Source: Verrucomicrobiota bacterium JB024
GTDB lineage: Bacteria; Verrucomicrobiota; Verrucomicrobiia; Opitutales; Cerasicoccaceae
Direction of reading: 5' to 3'
Assembly (NCBI GenBank): GCA_030673825.1
Contig: JAUTCS010000158.1
Span: forward strand, 1 to 43,605
DNA length: 43,605 bases
Shown: positions 35,464 to 43,508 of the stretch, piece by piece
How positions within the stretch are numbered: position 1 is the first letter of the stretch
Layout: each line of letters begins with the position of its first letter
The notes under the pieces: generated by a model
Databases searched by the model: none
Told to the model about the DNA's origin: nothing
What the model saw: the letters and a program-made list of their open reading frames with translations, nothing else
Made by a program: the position numbers and the translations under genes

Positions 35464-35480
35464 CATGTAACAGTTACATG
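35464..35480. promoter_or_regulatory. 17-bp palindromic operator over the LacI start codon
   Basis: CATGTAACAGTTACATG is a perfect odd-length palindrome whose last three bases are the ATG of the LacI gene. Its half CAGTTAC resembles the CAGTTGA half of the operators of the other two LacI regulators. It is a good candidate autoregulatory site that could also act on the divergent PEP-CTERM/GH2 operon. Confidence 0.6.
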
Positions 35481-36506
35481 TTAGTCAGTATCCGGCAACT
35501 GGCGCGAGAAACGGGAGTGAGTGTGGCAACAGTGTCGCGTGCCCTGCGAGGGCTGGCTCATGTCGATCCCGCGACGCGGGAACGCGTGCTGGCCACGGCG
35601 GAACGCCTGGGGTACACACGTGATCCCTTGCTGTCCACCGCGCTGTCGCGGGCCCGGCGTTCCCAGCAGCCGATTTATAAGGAGACGATCGTGTTTCTGG
35701 TGGTGGAGGCACCCGGAGAGCCGACCGCCCACCCCTGGAAGCAGGAGTTCTGGGAAGGGATTGAGAGGCGGGCTGCGCAGTTGGGGTACAAGGCCGAGAA
35801 GCTGTTGATCCCGCTATCGGAGGACGGGCAGCGTCGCTTCATTCGGCGGCTGCACGCCCGGGGCATCCGCGGGGTGATTTTCTCGCCGCAGACGCCGCTG
35901 GGCAGCTATCGGCTGATCCCTGAGTGGCAGCAGTTCCGCGGGATAGAAATCGCCCACACGCTCGAACAGTCGTACTTCCCGCGGGTAGACAGGCTCATCC
36001 ACGACGACATGCAGGAGATGCTTGTGGAGCTCAAGCGGCGTGGTTACCGGCGCATCGGGCTGGCTCTGGTGTATGAAGGCGAAGCGATGCGGCGCTGGCC
36101 GCTCCTGGCCGAGACGCTGTCTTTCACACGCAGGGACCGGGGCATGGAGCTGTGTGGGATTCTTTGGGAGGATGGCTACGAGTTTTCCCCGGAAGGGCTT
36201 GCCCAGTGGATCCGGTTCCGTGAGCCGGAGGTCATCATCGTCAACGGTATGATCGCGTACGAGTGGCTGCACCAGGCGGGCTGGAAGTTTCCGGAAGATG
36301 TCGGCTTGTGCCGGGTGGACACGGTCGCCGGACGGCCCGAGAGCGGGATGACGGTCGATTATATCCGTCACGGCCAGCAGGCTGTCAGCTACCTGGCCTC
36401 GCTGCTCGAACACGAGCGCGGCAGCGACGAGTACCGCGAGGTCGTGATCGGTATACCCAGCCGCTGGCACGAGGGGACCACGCTACGTCCGGGCGCTACG
36501 GATTGA
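35478..36506 (+). CDS. LacI-family transcriptional regulator (third)
   Basis: 342 residues. HTH SIRQLARETGVSVATVSRALRG at the extreme N-terminus, hinge with GYTRDPLLSTALSRAR, then sensor domain (KRRGYRRIGLAL, FPEDVGLCRVDT, GIPSRWHEGTTL). A longer in-frame start (ATG 35399) would put 26 extra residues before the HTH and is rejected. It differs from the paralogous pair at 15-20 kb: shorter shared motifs and no LLCPQP segment. It probably controls the divergent PEP-CTERM/GH2/GH5-like genes. Confidence 0.9.
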   Translation: MLVSIRQLARETGVSVATVSRALRGLAHVDPATRERVLATAERLGYTRDPLLSTALSRARRSQQPIYKETIVFLVVEAPGEPTAHPWKQEFWEGIERRAAQLGYKAEKLLIPLSEDGQRRFIRRLHARGIRGVIFSPQTPLGSYRLIPEWQQFRGIEIAHTLEQSYFPRVDRLIHDDMQEMLVELKRRGYRRIGLALVYEGEAMRRWPLLAETLSFTRRDRGMELCGILWEDGYEFSPEGLAQWIRFREPEVIIVNGMIAYEWLHQAGWKFPEDVGLCRVDTVAGRPESGMTVDYIRHGQQAVSYLASLLEHERGSDEYREVVIGIPSRWHEGTTLRPGATD

Positions 36507-36563
36507 GGTGGGGTGGAAACACTGGCTGGCGGCATTCGTGCGAACTTTTCCGGTGGCGCGTGC

Positions 36564-36587
36564 TTTTCCCTTTCCGCCGGGGGAAAA
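36564..36587 (+). terminator. possible terminator after the third LacI gene
   Basis: TTTTCCC / GGGAAAA stem of 7 bp with a 10-base loop, 57 bases after the LacI stop and just before hom. Weak. Confidence 0.35.
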
Positions 36588-36609
36588 ATCCGTCTAAATC
36601 ATCCGCTTC

Positions 36610-37947
36610 GTGGAACAGAAAAAACAGAGCAAACGGGTTATCCGCATCGGGCTGTTGGGCTTCGGTACGGTCGGGCAGGGCGTGTGGAAACACATCCGGG
36701 CGGATGCTTCGGAGCTGGAGCGGCGGCTGGGCGTGAAGCTCGAACTGGTCCGCGCCGCGGTCTCGGACCTGAAGAAAAAACGCGCCGTCAGCATTCCGGC
36801 CTCGAAGCTGACCGACGACCCCTACACGGTGGTGGACGACCCCACGATCGACATCGTGTGCGAGCTCATTGGCGGCACGAAGCTCGCCCGCACCTTGACC
36901 CTGCGCGCCCTCAAGGCGGGCAAGATCGTCGTCTCGGCGAACAAGGCGCTCATCTGCCAGCATGGCGCGGAACTGTTCTCGGCGGCCTTGCGCCACGGGA
37001 CGCATTACTTTTTCGAGGCCAGCGTGGCCGGGGGCATCCCCATCATCAAGACCCTGCGCGAAGGGCTCGTGGCCAACCGCTTTCCGCTCATTTTTGGTAT
37101 CCTCAACGGCACGTCCAACTACATCCTGACCCGCATGGAGCGCGAGGGGCTGAGCTTCCCGGACATCCTCGGGGACGCCCGCGCGCTCGGCTATGTCGAG
37201 GCGGACGAGTCGCTCGACCTCGACGGCTGGGACGCCGCCCACAAGGCCGTCATCCTGGCCTATCTGGCGCACGGGCGCTGGGTCAAGCCGAAGGAAATGC
37301 TCGTCGAGGGCATCCGGGGCATCACCCAGCACGATATCGCCTACGCCCGCGAGCTGGGCTACAAGATCAAGCTGCTGGCCGTCATCACCCGCGACTTTAA
37401 CGCCAACTGCCTCAGTGTGCGCCTGCACCCGGCCCTGATCTCGCGCCGCGAGATGATGGCCAATGTGGACGAGGTGTACAATGGCGTCAGCCTGACCGGC
37501 GACGTTGTCGGCACCACGCTGCTGGTGGGCCGGGGTGCCGGGCAGGATGCCACTTCCAGCGCCGTCATCAGCGACATCGCCGATGCCGTTTACGCGCTTC
37601 AGGGCTGGCCCGCCCCGCGCATCTGCGAAGAGGACGAGCACATTTACGCCGATCTGGGCGAAGGCGTCGAGTTGGCCGGGCCGGAGTCCATCCGCTCCGC
37701 CTACTACCTGCGCCTGCACGTCAAGGACCAGCCCGGCGTGCTCGCCCGCGTGACGGACATTCTCTCCCGCGAAGGCGTTTCCATCGCCACCATGACCCAG
37801 CATCAGGAGCCCAAGACCGGCACCGCGACGCTGCTGTTCACGACCCACCAATCGAACGAAAAAGTCATGGCCGCCACCCTGAAGAACCTCAAGCGCCTCA
37901 GCTCCGTCGTCGAAAAGCCCTTCCTGCTGCGGATTTTTCAGCCGTAG
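36610..37947 (+). CDS. hom: homoserine dehydrogenase
   Basis: 445 residues, normal length. Starts with GTG (an ATG is not available near the Rossmann motif). NAD(P)-binding IGLLGFGTVGQGVW (14-27), VSANKALI, FEASVAGGIPIIKTL, GILNGTSNYILTRM and the catalytic region GYVEADESLDLDGWDAAHKAVILA are diagnostic. A C-terminal ACT domain (about 368-445, YYLRLHVKDQPGVLARVTDIL) indicates feedback control. It converts aspartate semialdehyde to homoserine. With lysC and thrC nearby it forms a threonine/lysine pathway group. Confidence 0.96.
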   Translation: MEQKKQSKRVIRIGLLGFGTVGQGVWKHIRADASELERRLGVKLELVRAAVSDLKKKRAVSIPASKLTDDPYTVVDDPTIDIVCELIGGTKLARTLTLRALKAGKIVVSANKALICQHGAELFSAALRHGTHYFFEASVAGGIPIIKTLREGLVANRFPLIFGILNGTSNYILTRMEREGLSFPDILGDARALGYVEADESLDLDGWDAAHKAVILAYLAHGRWVKPKEMLVEGIRGITQHDIAYARELGYKIKLLAVITRDFNANCLSVRLHPALISRREMMANVDEVYNGVSLTGDVVGTTLLVGRGAGQDATSSAVISDIADAVYALQGWPAPRICEEDEHIYADLGEGVELAGPESIRSAYYLRLHVKDQPGVLARVTDILSREGVSIATMTQHQEPKTGTATLLFTTHQSNEKVMAATLKNLKRLSSVVEKPFLLRIFQP

Positions 37948-37970
37948 GCGGGAGAAGGAAGAGGGGGATA

Positions 37971-38002
37971 TTTCTCACACGGAGGACACGGTGAGCACGG
38001 AG
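37971..38002 (+). repeat. left inverted repeat of the GxxExxY element
   Basis: Begins TTTCTCACACGGAG and ends CACGGAG; contains the GTG start of the gene at 37991. Inverted partner at 38385-38416. Confidence 0.8.
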
Positions 38003-38383
38003 TGGGGAGAGAGCCAGATTGGCGACATCGTGGTCGAGACCGCGATAAGGCTTCATCGTGAGTTGGGGCCGGGACTGTTGGAATCCGTTTACGAGATTAC
38101 CCTTTCGCGGTTACTGGCCAAGCGTGGACTTGCCGTGCAACGGCAATATCCGGTTCCGATATATTTTGACGGCGAGCGTCTAGAGGAGGGTTTTCGTGCC
38201 GACATCCTGATTGAAGGTAAAGTGATCCTTGAACTGAAATCGGTGGAGCAATTGACCCGACTTCACCACAAGCAGCTTTTAACATATCTTAAGCTCTCGG
38301 GCCTGAAGTTGGGGTATCTGCTAAACTTTGGCGAAGAGTTGATGAAGTCGGGAATCAGTCGTGTGGTCAACGGCCAGCTCTAA
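37991..38383 (+). CDS. GxxExxY protein, PD-(D/E)XK nuclease-fold family
   Basis: 130 residues, typical length for the family. Name motif GxxExxY at Gly28-Glu31-Tyr34 (GPGLLESVYE). A nuclease-like core follows: Asp71 (FRADILIE), then Glu81-Leu-Lys83 (VILELKS), matching the D...ExK pattern of PD-(D/E)XK enzymes. The C-terminal LLTYLKLSGLKLGYLLNF is conserved in relatives. The start is GTG inside the left inverted repeat. Its codon use looks less GC-biased than the flanking hom and lysC genes, fitting insertion between them. Cellular role is unknown. Confidence 0.88.
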   Translation: MSTEWGESQIGDIVVETAIRLHRELGPGLLESVYEITLSRLLAKRGLAVQRQYPVPIYFDGERLEEGFRADILIEGKVILELKSVEQLTRLHHKQLLTYLKLSGLKLGYLLNFGEELMKSGISRVVNGQL

Positions 38384-38384
38384 C

Positions 38385-38416
38385 CTCTGTGCCCACCGTG
38401 CGCTCCGTGTGAGAAA
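38385..38416 (-). repeat. right inverted repeat of the GxxExxY element
   Basis: Reverse complement starts TTTCTCACACGGAG, the same as the left repeat, with four mismatches over 32 bases. Begins two bases after the stop codon. Confidence 0.8.
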
Positions 38417-38418
38417 AA

Positions 38419-38439
38419 GAGCGCCCCTCGCGGGCGCTC
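38419..38439. terminator. hairpin just outside the GxxExxY element
   Basis: Perfect 8-bp stem GAGCGCCC / GGGCGCTC with 5-base loop, followed by a T-containing stretch (CTCCTTTCTC). It could end transcription from hom and the element gene before lysC. Confidence 0.55.
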
Positions 38440-38493
38440 ACTCCTTTCTCGCTTGAATCGGGCGGGAAATTGACCATCTTTGGCGGTTTTGCC

Positions 38494-39708
38494 ATGGCCC
38501 TGATTGTACAGAAATACGGCGGCACGTCGGTGAAGGATGTTGATCGCATCCGCAACGTTGCCCAGCGCATCAAGAAGACGGTGGACGAAGGTCACCAGGT
38601 CGCGGTGGTGGTATCCGCCCGAGGCGGCGTGACCAACGAGCTCGTCGCCCGCGCCAAGGAGCTCAACCCGCGGCCCGACGACCGCGAGATGGACATGCTC
38701 CTGGCCTGCGGCGAGCAGGAAACCATCGCCCTGACCGCCATGGCGCTGCACGCCCTGGGCATTCCCGCCGTCTCCCGGCTCGGCTCGCAGGCCGGGTTTC
38801 AAACCGACGCTGTCCACACCCGCGCGCGCATCCGCGACATCACGGGCGGAGACATCCCCGCCCGCCTGGCCGAGGGCAAGGTCGTCATTGTGGCCGGTTT
38901 CCAGGGCCAGAATGAAGACGGCGAGATCACCACGCTCGGGCGCGGGGGCAGCGACCTGTCCGCCGTTGCGCTGGCTGCCGGCCTGAAGGCCGACGTGTGC
39001 CAGATCTACACCGACGTGGAGGGGGTTTACACCGCCGACCCGCGCGTCGTCCCCAATGCCCGCAAGATCGATGAAATCTCCTATGAGGAAATGCTTGAGC
39101 TGGCCTCGATGGGCAGCAAGGTCATGCAGGCCCGCGCGGTCGAGTTTTCCCAGAAGCACAACGTCATCTTTGAAGTCCGCAGCAGTTTTAACCACAACCC
39201 CGGAACCATTGTGAAAGCCGAAGTCCCTTCCATGGAAGATGTCGTCGTGAGCGGCGTCGCACTCGACCAGAACCAGGCGAAGATCGCCGTGAGCGACCTG
39301 CCGGACTTGCCCGGCACCGCTGCCAAGGTCTTCATGGCCCTGGGTAAAGCCAACGTCCTGGTCGATATGATCGTGCAGAATATCGGCCGCGGGGGCGCCG
39401 CCAACCTGACCTTTACCGTGAGCAAGGACGACGTGTCCCGCGCCGTCGAGGCCGTGGAAGACGCGCTCAAGGAAATGGGCGGGGGCACGGTTAACTACGT
39501 CGGCGATGTGGCCAAAGTCTCCGTCGTGGGCGTGGGCATGCGCAGCCATGCCGGGGTGGCCGCCGACCTGTTCAGCATTTTGGCCGACAACGGGATCAAC
39601 ATCCAGATGATCACCACCTCGGAGATCCGCATCTCCGTTGCCATCGCCCTGGAAGACGCCGTCAAGGCCTGCCAGGCCGTTCACGACGGCTTCGGGCTGA
39701 ACCAGTAG
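38494..39708 (+). CDS. lysC: aspartate kinase
   Basis: 404 residues. Opens MALIVQKYGGTSV (KYGGTSV, phosphate-binding), then VVVSARGGVTNELV, LGSQAGFQTD, TTLGRGGSDLSAVALAA, YTDVEGVYTADPR and the regulatory C-terminus with two ACT domains (KIAVSDLPDLPGTAAKVFMALG near 270, VSVVGVGMRSHAGVAADLFSIL near 345). It phosphorylates L-aspartate in the first step to lysine, threonine and methionine. The ATG at 38494 is used; a TTG eight codons upstream is less likely. Confidence 0.96.
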   Translation: MALIVQKYGGTSVKDVDRIRNVAQRIKKTVDEGHQVAVVVSARGGVTNELVARAKELNPRPDDREMDMLLACGEQETIALTAMALHALGIPAVSRLGSQAGFQTDAVHTRARIRDITGGDIPARLAEGKVVIVAGFQGQNEDGEITTLGRGGSDLSAVALAAGLKADVCQIYTDVEGVYTADPRVVPNARKIDEISYEEMLELASMGSKVMQARAVEFSQKHNVIFEVRSSFNHNPGTIVKAEVPSMEDVVVSGVALDQNQAKIAVSDLPDLPGTAAKVFMALGKANVLVDMIVQNIGRGGAANLTFTVSKDDVSRAVEAVEDALKEMGGGTVNYVGDVAKVSVVGVGMRSHAGVAADLFSILADNGINIQMITTSEIRISVAIALEDAVKACQAVHDGFGLNQ

Positions 39709-39742
39709 CAGCGGGGCCGTTTCGGCCTCGCCCTCACACACC

Positions 39743-40291
39743 ATGCCCTCCGAGCCGGTCACGCTCTTCATCTCCCGCCGGGTCAAGTCCGGCTATGAGG
39801 ACCGGATGGAGGCGTGGACGCAGGGCATCCGTGCAGCTGTCGCCAGTTTCCCCGGCTACCTGGGCAGCCAGACGCTGGAGCGCCATGGCGAGCGACGCGA
39901 CACCTTTGACGTGATCGTGCACTTCGACAGCGTGGAGGCGCTGATGGCATGGCAGGAGTCGGAGACCTGCCACCAGTGGTATACCCAGCTTGAGCCCATG
40001 ATTGAGGACGAGCGCATGTCCCGGCTCCAGGGCTACGAGCCGTGGTTTCCGCCGCCGGAGACCTTCAGCTGCGCACCCCGGCCCAACAAGTGGAAGATGT
40101 GGGTCGTGACCTTCCTGTGCGTGTACCCGCTGGTCAACCTGACGCTGCTCGTCATCGGGCCGTTCATGGGCGGTTTCCCGGTCTGGGCGCGGCTGCTGGT
40201 GTCCGTTCCCATCGTAAGCTTTCTCATGGCGTTTTTCGTCATGCCGTTCCTGAGCCGGATTTTCGCTCGCTGGCTGTATCCGCCCCGCTAG
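39743..40291 (+). CDS. ABM-domain protein with C-terminal membrane helices
   Basis: 182 residues. The N-terminal half (about 1-95) is an antibiotic-biosynthesis-monooxygenase-type ferredoxin-like fold (VTLFISRRVKSGYEDRMEAWTQGIRAAVASFPGYLGSQTLE, FDVIVHFDSVEALMAWQES). The C-terminal half has two hydrophobic helices (MWVVTFLCVYPLVNLTLLVIGPF and LLVSVPIVSFLMAFFVMPFL). This architecture is widespread; function unclear. It follows lysC by 34 bases. Confidence 0.85.
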   Translation: MPSEPVTLFISRRVKSGYEDRMEAWTQGIRAAVASFPGYLGSQTLERHGERRDTFDVIVHFDSVEALMAWQESETCHQWYTQLEPMIEDERMSRLQGYEPWFPPPETFSCAPRPNKWKMWVVTFLCVYPLVNLTLLVIGPFMGGFPVWARLLVSVPIVSFLMAFFVMPFLSRIFARWLYPPR

Positions 40292-40303
40292 AGTGATGGA
40301 CGC

Positions 40304-41965
40304 ATGGCGGCTCTGACGCAGACAAATGTTCCTCCCGAGGGAGTTGCTCCTGGCGTGGGAGATGCGACTGACCGCTTGTACCGTCGGGTATCGCTTCTGC
40401 TGTTTGCTGCGGTGGCGATGCTGACTCTCTACACGCTGCCGGATTACGGCATGTGCTGGGACGAGTACTACCGCTGGGAAGGTGGTCAGCAGAAGTTCGT
40501 TTACTATCAAAGCCTTTTCCGGGGTGAGGATGCGCAGGCTCTCCTGCCAGAGGCGGACGCCTATCCGGGTTTTTTCGATCTCACGCTGGCCGTGCTGACG
40601 GAGGTGACGCCCTTCGGCATTCTGGCGCTCGGGCACGGACTGAGCCTCGCCTTCGGGCTGGCGACGGTGGCGGGTGCCTGGGCGGTGGGACGGCTGCTGG
40701 GGGGCGAGAGGCTGGCTTTCTGGTGCGGGCTGTTTCTGCTGCTGATGCCGCGTTTTTACGGGCAGATGTTTTTTAATCCCAAGGACATCCCTTTTGCCGC
40801 CGGGATGATCTGGGCGCTGTACTTTCTGCTGCGTTGGGGCAGGGAATTGCCCAGGCCCCGGATTGGGTTGACGCTGGCATTGGGGGTGGCAGTCGGCTTG
40901 GCGCTGGCGATCCGGATCGGCGGGCTGGTGCTGTTTGCCTACCTGGGCGGCTACGTGGCCATTGTCCTCTTGCGGGAACGGCTGAACGGAGACGTGACGA
41001 CGAAGCTGTGGCTCGGGCATGTCCTGCGGGCGGGTGGGCACTGTTTGCTGGCGGTGCTGGTGGCACTGGCAGTACTTTATCCCTGGTGGCCGTACATCCA
41101 CAGTGATCCCCTGGGACGTATCGCTGAGGCATTCAGAACGATTTCCGCTTATCCCTGGGAGGGGACGGTCCTGCTGCAAGGGGAGCTATACGCCGCCCCG
41201 GACATCCCCTGGTACTATGCGCCGCTGTGGTTGGGGATCACCCTGCCGGATGTTTTCTGGTTCGTCATGGCGGGCGGGCTCGTGTTAGTGGTGCTGGGGC
41301 CGCGCCGGTTGTTGGAGCGGGCGTTGAGTCCGGAGGGCATTCCGTGGGTGGTTGTGGCGGTGGCGGCGGTGTTTCCGCTGGTTTACGTGATCGCGCGGGG
41401 GTCGGTACTCTACCACGGTATCCGGCATATGCTGTTTATCTTTCCGCCGTTGGCGTGCCTGGCGGCTCTGGCCTGGGTGAGCCTGCTCGATCGGCTAAAA
41501 CACCGAAAACGCTGGCGGGTGCTTGCCGCCGGAGCGCTGGCGATGCTGGTAGCGGTGGAGCTCGCCACGCTGGTCCGGCTGCACCCCTACGAGTACGTGT
41601 ACTTCAACCAGCTCAGCGGTGGCATCGGGGCCAAGGCCGGACGCTACGACTCCGAATATTGGGGGACTTCGCTGCTGGAGGCGGCCCGGTGGCTGGACGC
41701 CTACGCGCCGGAGGGTGAGTACACGGTCGCGGATTCGTTGGCGGGAACACGCCTGCGGATGTACCTGCCGAGGCGCTTCAAGCTGGCTAAACCAGGCGAG
41801 AAGGGGGACTTTTATGTGAGCCTTACACGGATGGATGGAGATACCATACGGGAGGGCGAAACGGTCTACCGGATCGAGCGTCTGGGACTGCCCATCGCGG
41901 TGGTGAAGGATTTGCGTCCCGGGGCGGACCCGTTGGCGGACAGCCCCTCTACCGGCCAGGACTGA
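40304..41965 (+). CDS. GT39/PMT-like membrane glycosyltransferase
   Basis: 553 residues, about ten membrane helices. The first extracytoplasmic loop has CWDEYYRWEGGQQ, the acidic loop expected of GT-C enzymes (Asp-Glu). A second region FFNPKDIPFAAGMIWALYFLLR and LYHGIRHMLFIFPPLACLAAL match the lipid-linked-sugar transferase type. A C-terminal soluble part follows. It would transfer a sugar from a polyprenyl donor. It starts 12 bases after the ABM gene, so probably co-transcribed. Confidence 0.78.
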   Translation: MAALTQTNVPPEGVAPGVGDATDRLYRRVSLLLFAAVAMLTLYTLPDYGMCWDEYYRWEGGQQKFVYYQSLFRGEDAQALLPEADAYPGFFDLTLAVLTEVTPFGILALGHGLSLAFGLATVAGAWAVGRLLGGERLAFWCGLFLLLMPRFYGQMFFNPKDIPFAAGMIWALYFLLRWGRELPRPRIGLTLALGVAVGLALAIRIGGLVLFAYLGGYVAIVLLRERLNGDVTTKLWLGHVLRAGGHCLLAVLVALAVLYPWWPYIHSDPLGRIAEAFRTISAYPWEGTVLLQGELYAAPDIPWYYAPLWLGITLPDVFWFVMAGGLVLVVLGPRRLLERALSPEGIPWVVVAVAAVFPLVYVIARGSVLYHGIRHMLFIFPPLACLAALAWVSLLDRLKHRKRWRVLAAGALAMLVAVELATLVRLHPYEYVYFNQLSGGIGAKAGRYDSEYWGTSLLEAARWLDAYAPEGEYTVADSLAGTRLRMYLPRRFKLAKPGEKGDFYVSLTRMDGDTIREGETVYRIERLGLPIAVVKDLRPGADPLADSPSTGQD

Positions 41966-42060
41966 GTCCGTGGGCGTGATGGGCATCGAGGGCGGCTGGC
42001 GCGAAATCCCCGCACTTTCCCCTTGTCGGAAGGGGAGGGGGGCGGTTTCTTGGAGGGCCT

Positions 42061-43422
42061 ATGCAATACGTCAGCACACGCGGAAAGAGCGAAGCGGTGA
42101 GTTTCACGCAGGCGGTGGCGGCCGGGCTGGCCCCGGACGGCGGCCTGTACCTGCCGCAGGAGCTGCCGGACCTCTCCGGCAAGCTGGCCGCGTGGGAAGG
42201 GCTGAGCTACCCCGAGTTGTGTTTCGAGTTTTTAAAAGTCTTCGCCACGGACATGGACGAGGCCGTCCTGCGCCGGCTGGTCGAGGATTCCTACAAGCGC
42301 TTCACCCACCCGAAGATCGCTCCGCTGGTCGGGCTGAGCGAAGACCTCTACGTGCTGGAGCTTTTCCACGGGCCGACGCTGGCGTTCAAGGACTTCGCGC
42401 TGCAACTGGTGGGCAACCTCTACGAGGAGCAGATCAGCGGCAGCGGCGAGCACATCAACGTGCTTGGGGCCACCTCGGGGGACACCGGCTCGGCCGCCAT
42501 TCACGGCCTGCTGGGCAAGGACGGGGTCAACATCTTCATCCTGTACCCGGACGGGCGGGTCTCCCCGCTGCAGGAGCGTCAGATGACGACTACCGGCGCG
42601 GCGAATGTCTTCCCGCTGGCGATCACGGGCAGTTTCGACGACGCCCAGCACATCGTGAAGGAGCTTTTCGGTGACCTCGACCTGAAGCGCCAGTACCGGC
42701 TCTCGGCCATCAACTCGATCAACCTGGCCCGCATTCTGGCCCAGTGCGTCTATTACTTTTACGCGTACTTCCAGCTCCCGAAGGAGCGGCGCGAGGCGGT
42801 CGAGTTCATCGTGCCGACGGGGAACTTCGGGAACATCCTCGCCGGATGGCTGGCCAAGCGCATGGGCCTGCCCGCCGCGTCCTTCCGCGTGGCCACGAAC
42901 CAGAACGACATCCTTTACCGTCTCTTCACCACCGGCCTGTACGAGGTCGATGAAGTCGTGCCGAGCCTGGCCCCGTCGATGGACATCCAGGTGGCCTCGA
43001 ACTTCGAGCGTTTCCTCTACTATCTGGAAGGGCGCAACCCCGAGAAGGTCCGCGCCGTCATGGGGCAGTTCCGCGACTCCGGACGCTACCAGTTCGAGAA
43101 CTTCGACCCGGACGTGTTTACCGCCTCGCGCACGACCGACGCGGGCATCCGCGAGATCATCGCCGAGGTGTATAAAAAGTACGGCTACGTGGCCGACCCG
43201 CACACGGCCTGCGGCTTCGTCGAGCGCGACCCGGCCAAGACCGCCGTGGTCCTCGCCACCGCGCACCCCGCGAAGTTCCCCGACACGATCACCGAGGCCA
43301 CCGGCATCGAGCCGACCTCGCTCGCGCTGGAGGAATTAAAGGCCAAGGAAATCGTCCGCCACGAACTCCCCGCCGACATCGACGCCGTCCGCGCCTTTAT
43401 CGAGGAGCACGCGCAACTGTAG
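42061..43422 (+). CDS. thrC: threonine synthase
   Basis: 453 residues. N-terminal MQYVSTRGKSEAVSFTQAVAAGLAPDGGLYLP is typical of ThrC. PLP lysine is Lys110 in HGPTLAFKDFALQ. The phosphate-binding loop LGATSGDTGSAA and FIVPTGNFGNILAGW follow. It converts O-phosphohomoserine to threonine, completing the path begun by lysC and hom. It has a good Shine-Dalgarno (GGAGG) shortly before the ATG, unlike many genes of the window. Confidence 0.97.
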   Translation: MQYVSTRGKSEAVSFTQAVAAGLAPDGGLYLPQELPDLSGKLAAWEGLSYPELCFEFLKVFATDMDEAVLRRLVEDSYKRFTHPKIAPLVGLSEDLYVLELFHGPTLAFKDFALQLVGNLYEEQISGSGEHINVLGATSGDTGSAAIHGLLGKDGVNIFILYPDGRVSPLQERQMTTTGAANVFPLAITGSFDDAQHIVKELFGDLDLKRQYRLSAINSINLARILAQCVYYFYAYFQLPKERREAVEFIVPTGNFGNILAGWLAKRMGLPAASFRVATNQNDILYRLFTTGLYEVDEVVPSLAPSMDIQVASNFERFLYYLEGRNPEKVRAVMGQFRDSGRYQFENFDPDVFTASRTTDAGIREIIAEVYKKYGYVADPHTACGFVERDPAKTAVVLATAHPAKFPDTITEATGIEPTSLALEELKAKEIVRHELPADIDAVRAFIEEHAQL

Positions 43423-43425
43423 GTT

Positions 43426-43448
43426 TTTGGGGGCTCCGCGCCCCCAAA
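43426..43448. terminator. hairpin downstream of thrC
   Basis: TTTGGGGG / CCCCCAAA stem (8 bp, 7-base loop) starting four bases after the stop. Lacks a T-run. It is the first of three hairpins in a row. Confidence 0.6.
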
Positions 43449-43455
43449 CCCTGCG

Positions 43456-43508
43456 GCAGGCAGAGCCTGCACTTTCGGTCCGGCGTCCGGGCTGCGCCCA
43501 AACGCCGG
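43456..43508. repeat. two further palindromes after thrC
   Basis: GCAGGC-AGA-GCCTGC at 43456-43470, and a nested hairpin at 43480-43508 (outer CCGGCGT / ACGCCGG, inner GGGC-TGC-GCCC). Together with the hairpin at 43426 they look like a dispersed intergenic palindromic repeat, but only one copy is in the window. Bases 43509-43605 hold no recognised feature. Confidence 0.5.

Larger units (their letters stand above)
37971..38416 (+). mobile_element. 446-bp element: GxxExxY gene between 32-bp inverted repeats
   Basis: The left repeat 37971-38002 and right repeat 38385-38416 are inverted copies matching at 28 of 32 positions (both read TTTCTCACACGGAG at the outer end). They frame exactly one small gene. 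The left repeat includes the start codon and the right one begins two bases after the stop codon. The element splits hom from lysC. Mobility is inferred from structure; no transposase is present and no target duplication was identified. Confidence 0.55.

Noticed and set aside
35399-35477. N-terminal extension of the third LacI protein from an upstream ATG
   Set aside because: Would place 26 hydrophobic residues before the HTH, unlike any LacI family member; the ATG at 35478 fits.
36496-37851. 451-residue minus-strand frame opposite hom
   Set aside because: Antisense shadow of hom; composition artefact of GC-rich third positions.
38380-39786. 468-residue minus-strand frame opposite lysC
   Set aside because: Antisense shadow; lysC on the plus strand is unmistakable.
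39734-41179. 481-residue minus-strand frame opposite the ABM and GT39-like genes
   Set aside because: Gln/His/Pro-rich shadow without recognisable domains.
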